DNA from: UBA6770 sp965660875
Lineage (GTDB): Bacteria > Bacteroidota > Bacteroidia > Flavobacteriales_G > Salibacteraceae
NCBI GenBank assembly: GCA_965660875.1
Contig: CBFIBQ010000017.1
Coordinates: 1 to 64,000 of the forward strand
Length of the DNA: 64,000 nucleotides
Direction: 5' to 3'
Part shown: in pieces, positions 44,868-54,153 of the stretch
Layout: each line of letters opens with the position of its first letter
Position numbering within the stretch: position 1 is the stretch's first letter
The notes under the pieces: model-generated
Database searches by the model: none
What the model was told of the DNA's origin: nothing
What the model saw: the letters and a program-made list of their open reading frames with translations, nothing else
Program-made: the position numbers and the translations under genes

Positions 44868-45849
44868 CATTTTAAAAACAATTCTAATTGCCACAGCGAC
44901 CATTTGCATTTCGATGTTGAGTTTGTACCTGTTTACCTATTCTACTTACGAAGAAAAGGAAGACCTATCCTATCAAAAAGTATTTGAATCCAACTATAAA
45001 ATTTTTGCATTGAACTTACCTAAGCAGATGACCTTTGCGGGAGAGGAAGTGCCCTTGCATTTAATTGATGTACGCGAAAAACTAGACCGAGAATTACACG
45101 TCAATACCTACTGGCAGTCCAACACACTTTTATTCATAAAGCGGAGCCATCGTTGGTTTCCGGTGATTGAAAAAATACTGGAAGAAGAAAATGTTCCTAA
45201 CGACTTCAAATATTTGGCATTGATTGAAAGTGGCTTAACCCAAATTGTTTCACCTGCTGGTGCTGCAGGTTTTTGGCAAATCATGAAAAAAACCGGTCCG
45301 GAATACGGATTAGAAGTAAACCGAGAGGTTGATGAAAGGTATCACATCGAGAAATCAACGAAAGCTGCTTGCCAGTATTTGAAAGAAGCTAAGGAACGAT
45401 TTGGAAGCTGGACCCTTGCAGCTGCATCATACAATATGGGCCAAACCGGTCTGCAGAGGCAACTGGAGAGGCAATCGGTGAATACCTATTACGACCTGCT
45501 TTTAAACTCAGAGACTTCGCGCTACCTATTCCGAATTTTAGCAGCCAAGCACATTTTAAACAATTCCGATCAGTTTGGTTTTAACTTCAGACCCAAAGAT
45601 TTATATCCGAAAATTGAATACAAGGTGGTTACCATCGATTCGTCCGTATCAAACTTTGTAACCTTTGCTGCCCAGCATGGAATAAACTACAAAGTATTGA
45701 AGTATTTAAACCCTTGGCTAAGGGATAAGAAGCTCTATAACGCAAGTAAGAAAACGTATTCAATAAAAATTCCTTCAGAAAGATTCATTCCGCAACTACA
45801 AACTCAACTTCCAATTGTACTAATAGATACAAACGAGGTAAGTAACTAG
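44857..45849 (+). CDS. Lytic transglycosylase (SLT domain, MltD-like)
   Basis: The 330-residue product has a membrane anchor (about 9-27) and an SLT domain: catalytic Glu in KYLALIESGLTQIVSPAGAA, GFWQIMKKTGPEYGL and AAASYNMGQTGLQRQL. It cleaves the peptidoglycan glycan strand to leave 1,6-anhydro ends. The C-terminal segment does not clearly contain a LysM domain. ATG 44857 was chosen; its 11-base overlap with the MraY-family gene couples them. uvrA starts directly after its stop. Confidence 0.85.
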   Translation: MSNNILKTILIATATICISMLSLYLFTYSTYEEKEDLSYQKVFESNYKIFALNLPKQMTFAGEEVPLHLIDVREKLDRELHVNTYWQSNTLLFIKRSHRWFPVIEKILEEENVPNDFKYLALIESGLTQIVSPAGAAGFWQIMKKTGPEYGLEVNREVDERYHIEKSTKAACQYLKEAKERFGSWTLAAASYNMGQTGLQRQLERQSVNTYYDLLLNSETSRYLFRILAAKHILNNSDQFGFNFRPKDLYPKIEYKVVTIDSSVSNFVTFAAQHGINYKVLKYLNPWLRDKKLYNASKKTYSIKIPSERFIPQLQTQLPIVLIDTNEVSN

Positions 45850-45850
45850 T

Positions 45851-48673
45851 ATGCACAAGGAGTATTTGGAGGTATTTGGCGCAAGAGAGCACAACCTTAA
45901 AAACATTGATGTTAAGATTCCCAGGAATCAATTAGTCGTTATCACGGGCTTAAGCGGTAGCGGCAAATCTTCTTTAGCGTTTGATACTATTTATGCCGAA
46001 GGTCAACGAAGGTATATTGAAACCTTTGCGGCCTATGCACGACAATTTATCGGAGCATTAGAGCGTCCAGATGTAGACAAAATCAACGGGCTGAGCCCAG
46101 TAATTAGCATAGAGCAAAAAACCGTAAATAAAAGTCCGCGTTCGACAGTCGGAACCATTACGGAGATTTATGATTTTATGCGCTTGTTATTTGCTCGAGC
46201 CTCGGATGCGTATTCCTACAATACAGGCGAAAAAATGGTTCAGTACAGCGATGAAGAAATTCTAGAACTGATTCAGAAAGAATACAAGAACCAAAAGGTA
46301 TCCATACTTTCTCCATTGGTTCGCGGCAGAAAAGGACACTACCGAGAACTTTTTCAAAACATTAGAAAGAAAGGGTTTCTAAAGGTGCGCGTCGACGGAG
46401 TGCTCCTCGATATCGAACCCCGAATGCAAGTAGATCGCTATAAAACGCACGATATTGAAGTGGTGATTGATCGACTTAAAGTAGACACAAAATCAGTAAA
46501 AAGAATTAAAGACTCGTTCAAAGTAGCCATGAAAATGGGCAACAATGTACTGATGGTATTGGCCGAAAACAATACCGAGGGACGATACTTTTCGAGGAAT
46601 TTAATGTGTCCCACTACGGGAATTGCTTACGACTTACCTGCGCCAAACTTATTCTCCTTTAACTCACCTAAAGGTGCTTGCCCCAGGTGCAATGGACTGG
46701 GTGAAGTGTCTGAGGTAGACTTGAATAAAATAATTCCCGATTACACAAAAAGTATAAAGCAAGGAGGACTTGCACCACTGGGTAAATACAAATCCAATTG
46801 GATATTCAAACAAGTTTCGGGATTGATAGAATCAAAAGGATATAAGATTACTTCACCTCTATCTGATATAAATGAAGAAACCATAGACCAATTGCTGTAT
46901 GGCAGTACCGAAGAAATAGTTGTCGATTCAAAATTAGCAGGAGTCAACAACAGCTATAAATTTAAGTTTGACGGAATTGTAAATATGTTGACCCAACAAA
47001 TGGATGAAGAATTTGGAAAGGGTTACCAGCGCTGGGCGCAAAGTTTTATGAATAAGGTAGCGTGTCCCACGTGCGCTGCAACTCGCCTGAGAAAGCAAGC
47101 TTTATACTTTAAAATTGACGGGAAAAACATCGGTGAAGTAGCCAGTATGAATATTTCAGAACTGGACAAATGGTTTGCTAACATAGACAGTAAATTATCG
47201 AGCAATCAGTCGATTATAGCTGAGGAAGTAGTAAAAGAAATTAGAAACCGCATCCAGTTTTTACTCAATGTTGGGTTGAATTATCTGACCATTAATAGAT
47301 CGTCGAAAACGCTTTCGGGAGGAGAAGCACAGCGTATCCGGTTAGCCACCCAAATTGGCTCTCAATTGGTTGGCGTATTATACATTTTGGATGAACCAAG
47401 CATTGGCCTACATCAGCGCGATAATTCTAAGCTCATTCAGGCCCTAAAAGATCTCCGGGATGTAGGGAACTCCGTAATGGTTGTGGAGCACGATAAGGAT
47501 ATGATGCTGGCATCCGACTATATTTTTGATATTGGGCCAGGTGCTGGAGTACATGGCGGTAGTGTGGTAGCCAAGGGAACACCTAAGGAGTTGCTGAAAG
47601 GAAAGAGTGAAACTGCCGCTTATCTAAAAGGTGAAAAAGTCATTGAGCCTCAAAAACAACCAAGAAAAGGCAACGGAAAGAAACTAAAGCTAACGGGAGC
47701 CAAAGGTCACAACCTTAAATCAGTTGACTTAGAGTTTCCACTGGGTAAATTTATATTGGTCACTGGAGTTTCAGGGAGCGGAAAAAGCAGCTTAATCAAC
47801 CATACCCTCTACCCTATTTTAAATCAGCATTTTTATAAGTCGGTTACAAAACCACTGCCCTACAAAAGCATAAAAGGGTTGGAACACATTGATAAGGTTA
47901 TAGAAATCGACCAAAGTCCTATTGGTAGAACGCCGCGTTCTAACCCTGCCACTTACACGGGCGTGTTTAGCGATATCAGAAACTTGTTTGCACAGTTGCC
48001 AGAAGCAAAAATTAGAGGCTACAAACCCGGTCGGTTTTCTTTTAACGTAAAAGGAGGTCGCTGCGAAACATGCAAAGGGGCGGGAGTAAAAACCATTGAG
48101 ATGAATTTTTTACCCGATGTATACGTCCATTGTGAAGATTGCAATGGCAAACGTTACAATCGCGAAACCCTCGAAGTTCGATACAAAGGAAAATCCATCT
48201 CAGACGTGTTGGACATGACCTTGGAAGATGCTCTTCCGTTTTTTGAAAATATACCTTCAATCAATCTAAAAATCAAGACCCTAAATGAAGTGGGCTTAGG
48301 TTATATTTCACTGGGGCAGTCCAGTGTTACCTTATCAGGAGGTGAGGCACAGCGTGTAAAACTAGCCACCGAGCTATCCAAAAAAAATACAGGCAACACA
48401 TTTTACATTCTAGACGAACCTACAACTGGACTTCATTTTGAGGATATTCGCATTCTTCTAAAGGTTCTAAATCGATTAGTTGACCAAGGAAATACGGTGT
48501 TGGTAATTGAACACAACATGGATTTCATTAAGGTGGGCGATTATTTCATTGATATTGGTCCAGAAGGAGGCAAAGACGGGGGCACAATTGTTTATCAAGG
48601 CAATATGAAAGGCTTGTTGAAGTGCAAAGGTTCCCACACGGGAGAATATTTGAAAAAAGAAATTACGCCTTAA
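45851..48673 (+). CDS. uvrA: Excinuclease ABC subunit A
   Basis: UvrA is the damage-recognition ATPase of nucleotide excision repair. The 940-residue length is normal. The first ABC unit shows Walker A GLSGSGKSS (34-42) and signature LSGGEAQRIRLA; the second shows GVSGSGKSS and LSGGEAQRVKLA. The C-terminal zinc finger is present in CETCKGAG and CEDCNGKRY, and a second four-Cys module in CPRCNG and CPTC. It follows the transglycosylase gene by 1 base. Confidence 0.97.
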   Translation: MHKEYLEVFGAREHNLKNIDVKIPRNQLVVITGLSGSGKSSLAFDTIYAEGQRRYIETFAAYARQFIGALERPDVDKINGLSPVISIEQKTVNKSPRSTVGTITEIYDFMRLLFARASDAYSYNTGEKMVQYSDEEILELIQKEYKNQKVSILSPLVRGRKGHYRELFQNIRKKGFLKVRVDGVLLDIEPRMQVDRYKTHDIEVVIDRLKVDTKSVKRIKDSFKVAMKMGNNVLMVLAENNTEGRYFSRNLMCPTTGIAYDLPAPNLFSFNSPKGACPRCNGLGEVSEVDLNKIIPDYTKSIKQGGLAPLGKYKSNWIFKQVSGLIESKGYKITSPLSDINEETIDQLLYGSTEEIVVDSKLAGVNNSYKFKFDGIVNMLTQQMDEEFGKGYQRWAQSFMNKVACPTCAATRLRKQALYFKIDGKNIGEVASMNISELDKWFANIDSKLSSNQSIIAEEVVKEIRNRIQFLLNVGLNYLTINRSSKTLSGGEAQRIRLATQIGSQLVGVLYILDEPSIGLHQRDNSKLIQALKDLRDVGNSVMVVEHDKDMMLASDYIFDIGPGAGVHGGSVVAKGTPKELLKGKSETAAYLKGEKVIEPQKQPRKGNGKKLKLTGAKGHNLKSVDLEFPLGKFILVTGVSGSGKSSLINHTLYPILNQHFYKSVTKPLPYKSIKGLEHIDKVIEIDQSPIGRTPRSNPATYTGVFSDIRNLFAQLPEAKIRGYKPGRFSFNVKGGRCETCKGAGVKTIEMNFLPDVYVHCEDCNGKRYNRETLEVRYKGKSISDVLDMTLEDALPFFENIPSINLKIKTLNEVGLGYISLGQSSVTLSGGEAQRVKLATELSKKNTGNTFYILDEPTTGLHFEDIRILLKVLNRLVDQGNTVLVIEHNMDFIKVGDYFIDIGPEGGKDGGTIVYQGNMKGLLKCKGSHTGEYLKKEITP

Positions 48674-48700
48674 ATTCCCAGGCCTAGCTTCCTCACTTTA

Positions 48701-49273
48701 TTACAGGAAAATAACCTTACCGGTAGATAGCTCGTAATATGCCGGCACTACTGTCAAACCTTCTGATTCCACGGCTTCGCTCAATATTGGCTTGGAGTCT
48801 TTTACTTCTTCCGAAACAATTTTTGCATTGAGTTGAATGGCATTGGTGAGTACATCTCCTTCCATTTGTTTGGCCAAATAGACTGATGGTTTAATCTTTT
48901 GAATGATAGCACCAATATGTCCACCAGGATCGTCGTTTCCTATACTCGCGCTCACCGCTCCGCAACTTTCGTGACCCAATACAATTATTAGTTTAGATTT
49001 TAAAAACTTTACAGCGTATTCCATACTTCCGAGAACTTTGTCTTTGGCTATGTTTCCTGCTACGCGAATAACAAATAAATCGCCTAAACCTTGATCAAAT
49101 AACAGTTCTGGAACAACCCTAGAATCTGCACAACTTAAAACTACAGCAAATGGGTTTTGCTCTCCTTTTAAGGATACCCGCCATGAGTTATCGGTGTGTG
49201 GGTGTTTTAGTTTTCCCTTAACGTACCGTTCATTGCCTTCTTTTAATATCTGTAATGCAACTTCTGCTTCCAT
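48701..49273 (-). CDS. Beta-carbonic anhydrase
   Basis: The 190-residue zinc enzyme interconverts CO2 and bicarbonate. Zinc ligands and partners are Cys48, Asp50, Arg52 (SCADSR), His101 and Cys104 (GHESCGAV), in the usual beta-class arrangement. The sequence is cytoplasmic by lack of a signal peptide. It lies 202 bases downstream of the Cache-channel gene on the same strand, with no clear terminator between, so cotranscription is possible. Bicarbonate or pH regulation of the channel would be speculation. Confidence 0.92.
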   Translation of the reverse strand: MEAEVALQILKEGNERYVKGKLKHPHTDNSWRVSLKGEQNPFAVVLSCADSRVVPELLFDQGLGDLFVIRVAGNIAKDKVLGSMEYAVKFLKSKLIIVLGHESCGAVSASIGNDDPGGHIGAIIQKIKPSVYLAKQMEGDVLTNAIQLNAKIVSEEVKDSKPILSEAVESEGLTVVPAYYELSTGKVIFL

Positions 49274-49475
49274 AACTGTAGATTTTATTAAAACCTAAAA
49301 GTACTTTTTAATATTCAGAAATCAGTACTTGTTGTTTTAAGCATATCCATTAGTTGATTCTTAGGTATATTAAGATTCACAACTGATAATGCCGCAAGTA
49401 ACATTTGGCAATCATAAAATAAGTTGCTCGTAATAATTAATCCTTCTAGCCGTGGACTGTCGAATTATTAAACCA

Positions 49476-51584
49476 TCAGTAAAACCGAACCAGGGTCACC
49501 ACAAAACACAGCAACATAAACATGGGCCAAAAACTGATTTTGACAATCAAATTGTCCTTATAATCAAAGAACAGAAAATTGTCTTTTTTGACAAACATCA
49601 CGATATTAAAAGCCACCAAAGCCAATATAATGTACATGATAAAGTAAAACGATTCCATGTAGGTGATCACGGGAGTATTTACAATTTTTCGGTGGTCAAT
49701 GTGGGCGAGCAACAGCACAAAGAAGAATGCTGCAGAGCTTTCAACTATACCCAAAGAGCCTTTGCTGCTATTAGTGCCTTCTTTTTTGGAAGTACCGTAA
49801 ACCAAAAAGTACAACATCATAGCTACTATAAGTATGGGAATAATGTTTGACACAAAGGCGTTAATAAACTTGCGCTTGAGCAAAACGTTAAAATGCAATT
49901 CCGGAAACTCTTCTCTAATAAAGGATTCTTGGCCAAAATTGGAATTGTAGCTTTCCATACTGTAGTCGAAATAACTGGCCTTAACTTCTGATTCTGGCAG
50001 CACTGCTTTGGGGTTTATACCAGGGTTTGAACTTTGTGAAAGGATTTTATATCCTTCTAAATGTGGGGTAAGCATCACATTTTTATCCCGATTGGGGTGC
50101 TTGAGCTTTAAGTCTATTTGACGTGAATCAAAGGGGTACCTGCTGTAGTCAAAGTTTAACCGATAGGTGCCACGCACATCATAGGTCACCAAATCGTATG
50201 TGCCTTTATCCTCTATTTGCCTATTGATCGTAATAGCCTCTGCAAAAGGACTCGTTTGTGGAAAGTAAATATCACGCTGTATGCCTTTTGTGCGTTCGTG
50301 ATGGTATTTCTGCCATACCGTAACGCTCATATTCACGTTGTAGGAATCATCAAACTCAATTTCATTAATAAAAACTCCTGTCGGTATTTCTATAGGAGCA
50401 TTCAAACGCAGCGCTTTAGCTACTTCATTTTCAATGCTTACAAAACGGTTTAAAGCAGCAGTATTGACAATCTTGTAACGCTCCTCACTTTCTATTGTTT
50501 CAGAATAGGTGATGGTTATGTACCATATGAAACTGATGTTGGCCAGCAGGACCGCCGAAAACAGAACGGACATTTTCCATATACTGCGCTCACCCAGCAA
50601 ATAAATCTTGGAATACAGCCCGAATAATACCAATACTAATAAGCTCAAACTAAAACCGATATGCATCAGCTTTTTTCTGAGCGCTACAGCATTTCCAAGC
50701 AATTCGTTTTTAATAAACACAACGCCTAAACTCCAATTTGCATAGTCGATTTTATTGTAAAACAGAAACGATTCCTGGTCCGATATTTTATTGTTGTATT
50801 GTTCAAACCCTGATTTCTGGGCAATCATTTCAATACCTACTCGAGCAAAAACCTCATCTCCGTGTTCTTCGGCAAGGGTTATGATATTCTTATTGCTTAC
50901 GTATTCATTAATAGGATGCGCTATATAATCACCATTGGAGGACACTATAAAACCATAACCCGTTTTTCCAAGGCTCAACGCATTCAGCATATCGGTAAAG
51001 TCTTGTAAGGAAATGGTTAAGGTCACTGTTCCTGCCAAATAGGATTTACCAGTTGAATCCTTTCGATAAAAAGGAGCTCCATAATCACAAATCATGGCTT
51101 GTGCACCCTGTCCGTAATAGGGCGAAATCCAGCTCGCCCCTTTCTGAATGACGTCCGTATACCACTTGGTTACATTAGAGTCGGTATAATCGTACATCTG
51201 TCCCAAGTAGAGTGTTTTGCCAGCTTTTTTATCGTAATACGGCGAGAATAAGCGAGAGGTATCTCGGTATTTATATGGTTCAAAAGCAACGGCAACGCCA
51301 AGGACTTGGTCCATAGATTTACATTCTGACTCAATCAATTGAATCAGCGCTTGATCTCTAATGTCGTTGTTCGATAAACTATCTGCTAGTGTTTTCGTTC
51401 GGTTTTCTATTTGAACGAGTACTTTTTCAATTTCAGAAGAAATGTTGTTTACGACCTGCTTACCGACATCAAGACTGCTGGTTTCCCTATCGTTTAAATA
51501 TATACGGTAATCGTTTACGCTGAACACCGTTAACGCTAGAGCTATAATTGCTAATACAATAAATATAATTCTGGGAGAGCGCAT
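49476..51584 (-). CDS. Cache sensor fused to a pentameric ligand-gated ion channel
   Basis: The 702-residue protein begins with a membrane helix (about 5-23), then a double-Cache-like extracytoplasmic domain (about 27-300: AVAFEPYKYRD, YDYTDSNVTKWYTDVIQKGA, GTVTLTISLQDFTDML). Two helices follow (about 306-330 and 337-360). Residues 370-570 resemble the channel ligand-binding beta sandwich, including SRYPFDSRQIDLKL with PFD at 484-486 (the Cys-loop position without Cys, as in bacterial channels). Then M1 (573-597, with a central Pro), M2 (about 607-628, VESSAAFFFVLLLAHI), M3 (640-665) and M4 (680-700). M2 has a Glu at its cytoplasmic end, as in cation-selective relatives. The function as a sensory channel is inferred. 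Confidence 0.8.
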   Translation of the reverse strand: MRSPRIIFIVLAIIALALTVFSVNDYRIYLNDRETSSLDVGKQVVNNISSEIEKVLVQIENRTKTLADSLSNNDIRDQALIQLIESECKSMDQVLGVAVAFEPYKYRDTSRLFSPYYDKKAGKTLYLGQMYDYTDSNVTKWYTDVIQKGASWISPYYGQGAQAMICDYGAPFYRKDSTGKSYLAGTVTLTISLQDFTDMLNALSLGKTGYGFIVSSNGDYIAHPINEYVSNKNIITLAEEHGDEVFARVGIEMIAQKSGFEQYNNKISDQESFLFYNKIDYANWSLGVVFIKNELLGNAVALRKKLMHIGFSLSLLVLVLFGLYSKIYLLGERSIWKMSVLFSAVLLANISFIWYITITYSETIESEERYKIVNTAALNRFVSIENEVAKALRLNAPIEIPTGVFINEIEFDDSYNVNMSVTVWQKYHHERTKGIQRDIYFPQTSPFAEAITINRQIEDKGTYDLVTYDVRGTYRLNFDYSRYPFDSRQIDLKLKHPNRDKNVMLTPHLEGYKILSQSSNPGINPKAVLPESEVKASYFDYSMESYNSNFGQESFIREEFPELHFNVLLKRKFINAFVSNIIPILIVAMMLYFLVYGTSKKEGTNSSKGSLGIVESSAAFFFVLLLAHIDHRKIVNTPVITYMESFYFIMYIILALVAFNIVMFVKKDNFLFFDYKDNLIVKISFWPMFMLLCFVVTLVRFY

Positions 51585-51661
51585 TGTGAGCGGTCTAAAT
51601 TAAATGAAATCAATGCTTTCGCAAGATTCTAATCACAAAAAAATAGCGTCGCTAAGAAATC

Positions 51662-53065
51662 CTACTCAAAAACTTTCCCCGGGTTCAATATTCCATTCGG
51701 GTCAAATAGTTGCTTAATGCCTTTTTGAATAATCAATTCAGCTTCAGAAAACACAATGTCTAAATAGCCTTTTTGCACATATCCTATTCCATGCTCACCT
51801 GAAATGGTACCTCCCAGCGATTTCGTTAAATAAAATATCTCACGAATTCCTTCCGTAAGCTTGTTGTTCCAGTCCTCATCAGACATATCTCCTTTTACAA
51901 TATTTACATGTAAATTGCCATCACCCACATGACCATAACAAACCGATTTAAACCCGTATCGACTGCCAATCTCCTTTACGCCAGCCAACAATTTTGGCAT
52001 TTCGTATCTAGGAACTACGGTATCTTCTTCTTTGTATATGGAGTGTGATTTCACTGCCTCTCCTACCCTACGGCGTAATTTCCAAAGTGCGTCCTTTTGG
52101 GTAGAGTCATCTGCAAATAATACCTCACCACTACCATGTTGAACCATTATTTCCGAAATCTGCTCACACTCTTTGTAAAGCGTTTCCAGTTCATTTCCGT
52201 CAACCTCTATAAGTAAATGGGCTTTAACATTATCTGGGATATCCATATTAAAATCATCAACGTATGGTATGGTCCAATCCAATGCGTCACGCTCCATAAA
52301 CTCCATAGCACATGGCGTTAGGCCGGCTCTAAAAACAGACGATACCGCCTCACATGCACTTTCAGGCGAGTCAAAAGGCACAAGCATAGTAAGAATGTGT
52401 TTTGGATAAGGAATCAGACGAAAAACGGCTTTGGTGATGATTCCCAAAGTACCCTCACTTCCCACCATAAGTTGAGTAAGATTGTAACCGGTAGAGTTTT
52501 TCAAAACATTAGCTCCTGTCCAAATAATGTCTCCATTTGGCAAAACGACCTCAAGATTTAATACATAGTCCTTTGTTACTCCATACTTAACTGCTTTAGG
52601 CCCACCTGAGTTGTAGGCCAAATTACCACCAATAAAACAAGACCCCCAACTACTAGGATCGGGTGGATAATACAAGCCCTTTTCTTTGCACACGTCGTGA
52701 AATACTTGAGTAATTACAGCGGGCTCTATGGTGGCTTGCAAGTTCTTTTCGTCAATTTCTATAATGTTGTTTAGCCGCTCCATACTCAAACCAATTCCGC
52801 CATAAATTGATAGAGCACCACCACTTAATCCAGTCTTTGCTCCAATAGGGGTAACGGGTAAGTTATGCGCATTGGCCAGCTTCAAAATATTAGAAATTTC
52901 TGTTGCATTTTTCGGCTTTAGCAATACTTCTGGTGGAAACGAAAAATCCTCAGTTTCATCATGACCGTATTCGGTCAATTGCTCTTTATCGACGGTTAAA
53001 AAACAGCTTCCAACTATCTGAGCCAGTTCATTAATGTGTTCTTGAGTAAGGGTATTGTACTTCAT
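51662..53065 (-). CDS. FAD-linked oxidase (GlcD / D-lactate dehydrogenase type)
   Basis: The 467-residue flavoprotein has a PCMH FAD domain (IGAKTGLSGGAL, PPDPSSWGSCFIGGNLAYNS, GGPKAVKYGVTKDYVL, GSEGTLGIITKAV) and the C-terminal cap motif with YGHVGDGNLHVNI and GEHGIGYVQ, typical for D-2-hydroxyacid dehydrogenases. The substrate may be D-lactate, glycolate or another 2-hydroxyacid. No GlcE or GlcF subunit is adjacent, so it probably acts on its own. ATG 53065 was chosen over an in-frame TTG at 53074. Confidence 0.9.
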   Translation of the reverse strand: MKYNTLTQEHINELAQIVGSCFLTVDKEQLTEYGHDETEDFSFPPEVLLKPKNATEISNILKLANAHNLPVTPIGAKTGLSGGALSIYGGIGLSMERLNNIIEIDEKNLQATIEPAVITQVFHDVCKEKGLYYPPDPSSWGSCFIGGNLAYNSGGPKAVKYGVTKDYVLNLEVVLPNGDIIWTGANVLKNSTGYNLTQLMVGSEGTLGIITKAVFRLIPYPKHILTMLVPFDSPESACEAVSSVFRAGLTPCAMEFMERDALDWTIPYVDDFNMDIPDNVKAHLLIEVDGNELETLYKECEQISEIMVQHGSGEVLFADDSTQKDALWKLRRRVGEAVKSHSIYKEEDTVVPRYEMPKLLAGVKEIGSRYGFKSVCYGHVGDGNLHVNIVKGDMSDEDWNNKLTEGIREIFYLTKSLGGTISGEHGIGYVQKGYLDIVFSEAELIIQKGIKQLFDPNGILNPGKVFE

Positions 53066-53130
53066 ATTTTTCAAAAAAAAAGGCCACTAATTACTCAGCA
53101 GCCAAATTCTATAATGTTATTTAATAGCCA

Positions 53131-54153
53131 TTAATCTTTGCGTAATTTCTTATAAATACGTTCTATAATTTCTACCACTTTCATTCCTTCCAGTGCATTG
53201 GTGGCAATTTCACCTTTGCCCGAAAGCACATCAACCACATTTTGAATAATGTAATGATGATTAGCTGCTGATCCTTTATACTCGCCGTAATCATTTGGTG
53301 GGTTAGCTGGAGGTAATTCAGGCATTTCATAATCTTCTACGTGGCATGCCTCCACCTTGTCCATATACTGGCCAGATACTTTTACCGATCCTTTCTCGCC
53401 AATCAGCGTGATACTGCTTTCTAAGTTTTGTCCCCACACAGAGGTAGAAAAGTTCATAGACCCCATTCCTCCGTTTACAAAATCGAAATTCACCACACCT
53501 GTGTCTTCAAACTCAGTAGCTGGATGACTAAAATTGGTACATCGGCCAGATATATTTTCAATATCCCCACACAACCAGTACATTATGTCTATAAAATGAC
53601 TGAACTGAGTAAACAGAGTTCCTCCATCCATATCCATAGTTCCTTTCCAGCCACCGGGTTTGTAATACCGATTGTCTCTGTTCCAGTAGCAGTTCAGTTG
53701 AATCATGTATAACTTACCCAGTCTACCCTCGTCAATAATAGATTTCAACCAAACCGAAGTGGGACTGTACCTATTCTGTTTAACTAAAAATACCTGCTTA
53801 CTGACCTGCAGTGCACGATAAATCACTTCTTCAGATTCCGCTTTGGTAAGCCCCATTGGCTTTTCAATCACCACATGAGAGCGGTGCTCAAGCACCTCTA
53901 AGGCAAGTTGAGCATGTAGACCGTTTGGAGTACAAATGTTTACTACGTCGGGTTGTATTCCCGCTTCATACATTTCAGTAATCGTAGAAAAGACTTTACA
54001 ACCTTCTGTTTTTTCAGCATCGGCACGTCGTTCATCCATCGGTTCAACAACACCCACAACTTTACCTTGCTTATTGCCAGATACCATTGAGGCGTGACGT
54101 TTGCCAATATGTCCATAGCCCACAATACCAAAAGTGATTTCTTTATTTGACAT
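53131..54153 (-). CDS. Gfo/Idh/MocA-type nucleotide-sugar oxidoreductase
   Basis: The 340-residue NAD(P)-dependent enzyme shows GIVGYGHIGKRHA (nucleotide-binding), VVNICTPNGLHAQLALE and the hallmark EKPMGLT with catalytic-site Lys. It resembles WlbA/WbpB, which oxidise UDP-N-acetyl-glucosaminuronate at C3. It starts inside the last codons of the adjacent epimerase gene (11-base overlap), so the two enzymes are likely consecutive in one nucleotide-sugar pathway. The exact step is inferred from family and context. Confidence 0.86.
   Translation of the reverse strand: MSNKEITFGIVGYGHIGKRHASMVSGNKQGKVVGVVEPMDERRADAEKTEGCKVFSTITEMYEAGIQPDVVNICTPNGLHAQLALEVLEHRSHVVIEKPMGLTKAESEEVIYRALQVSKQVFLVKQNRYSPTSVWLKSIIDEGRLGKLYMIQLNCYWNRDNRYYKPGGWKGTMDMDGGTLFTQFSHFIDIMYWLCGDIENISGRCTNFSHPATEFEDTGVVNFDFVNGGMGSMNFSTSVWGQNLESSITLIGEKGSVKVSGQYMDKVEACHVEDYEMPELPPANPPNDYGEYKGSAANHHYIIQNVVDVLSGKGEIATNALEGMKVVEIIERIYKKLRKD

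Noticed and set aside
49452..49850. 132-codon open frame opposite the end of the channel gene
   Set aside because: It covers codons of M3 and M4 on the other strand and is His/Gln-rich, as expected of an antisense frame to hydrophobic codons.
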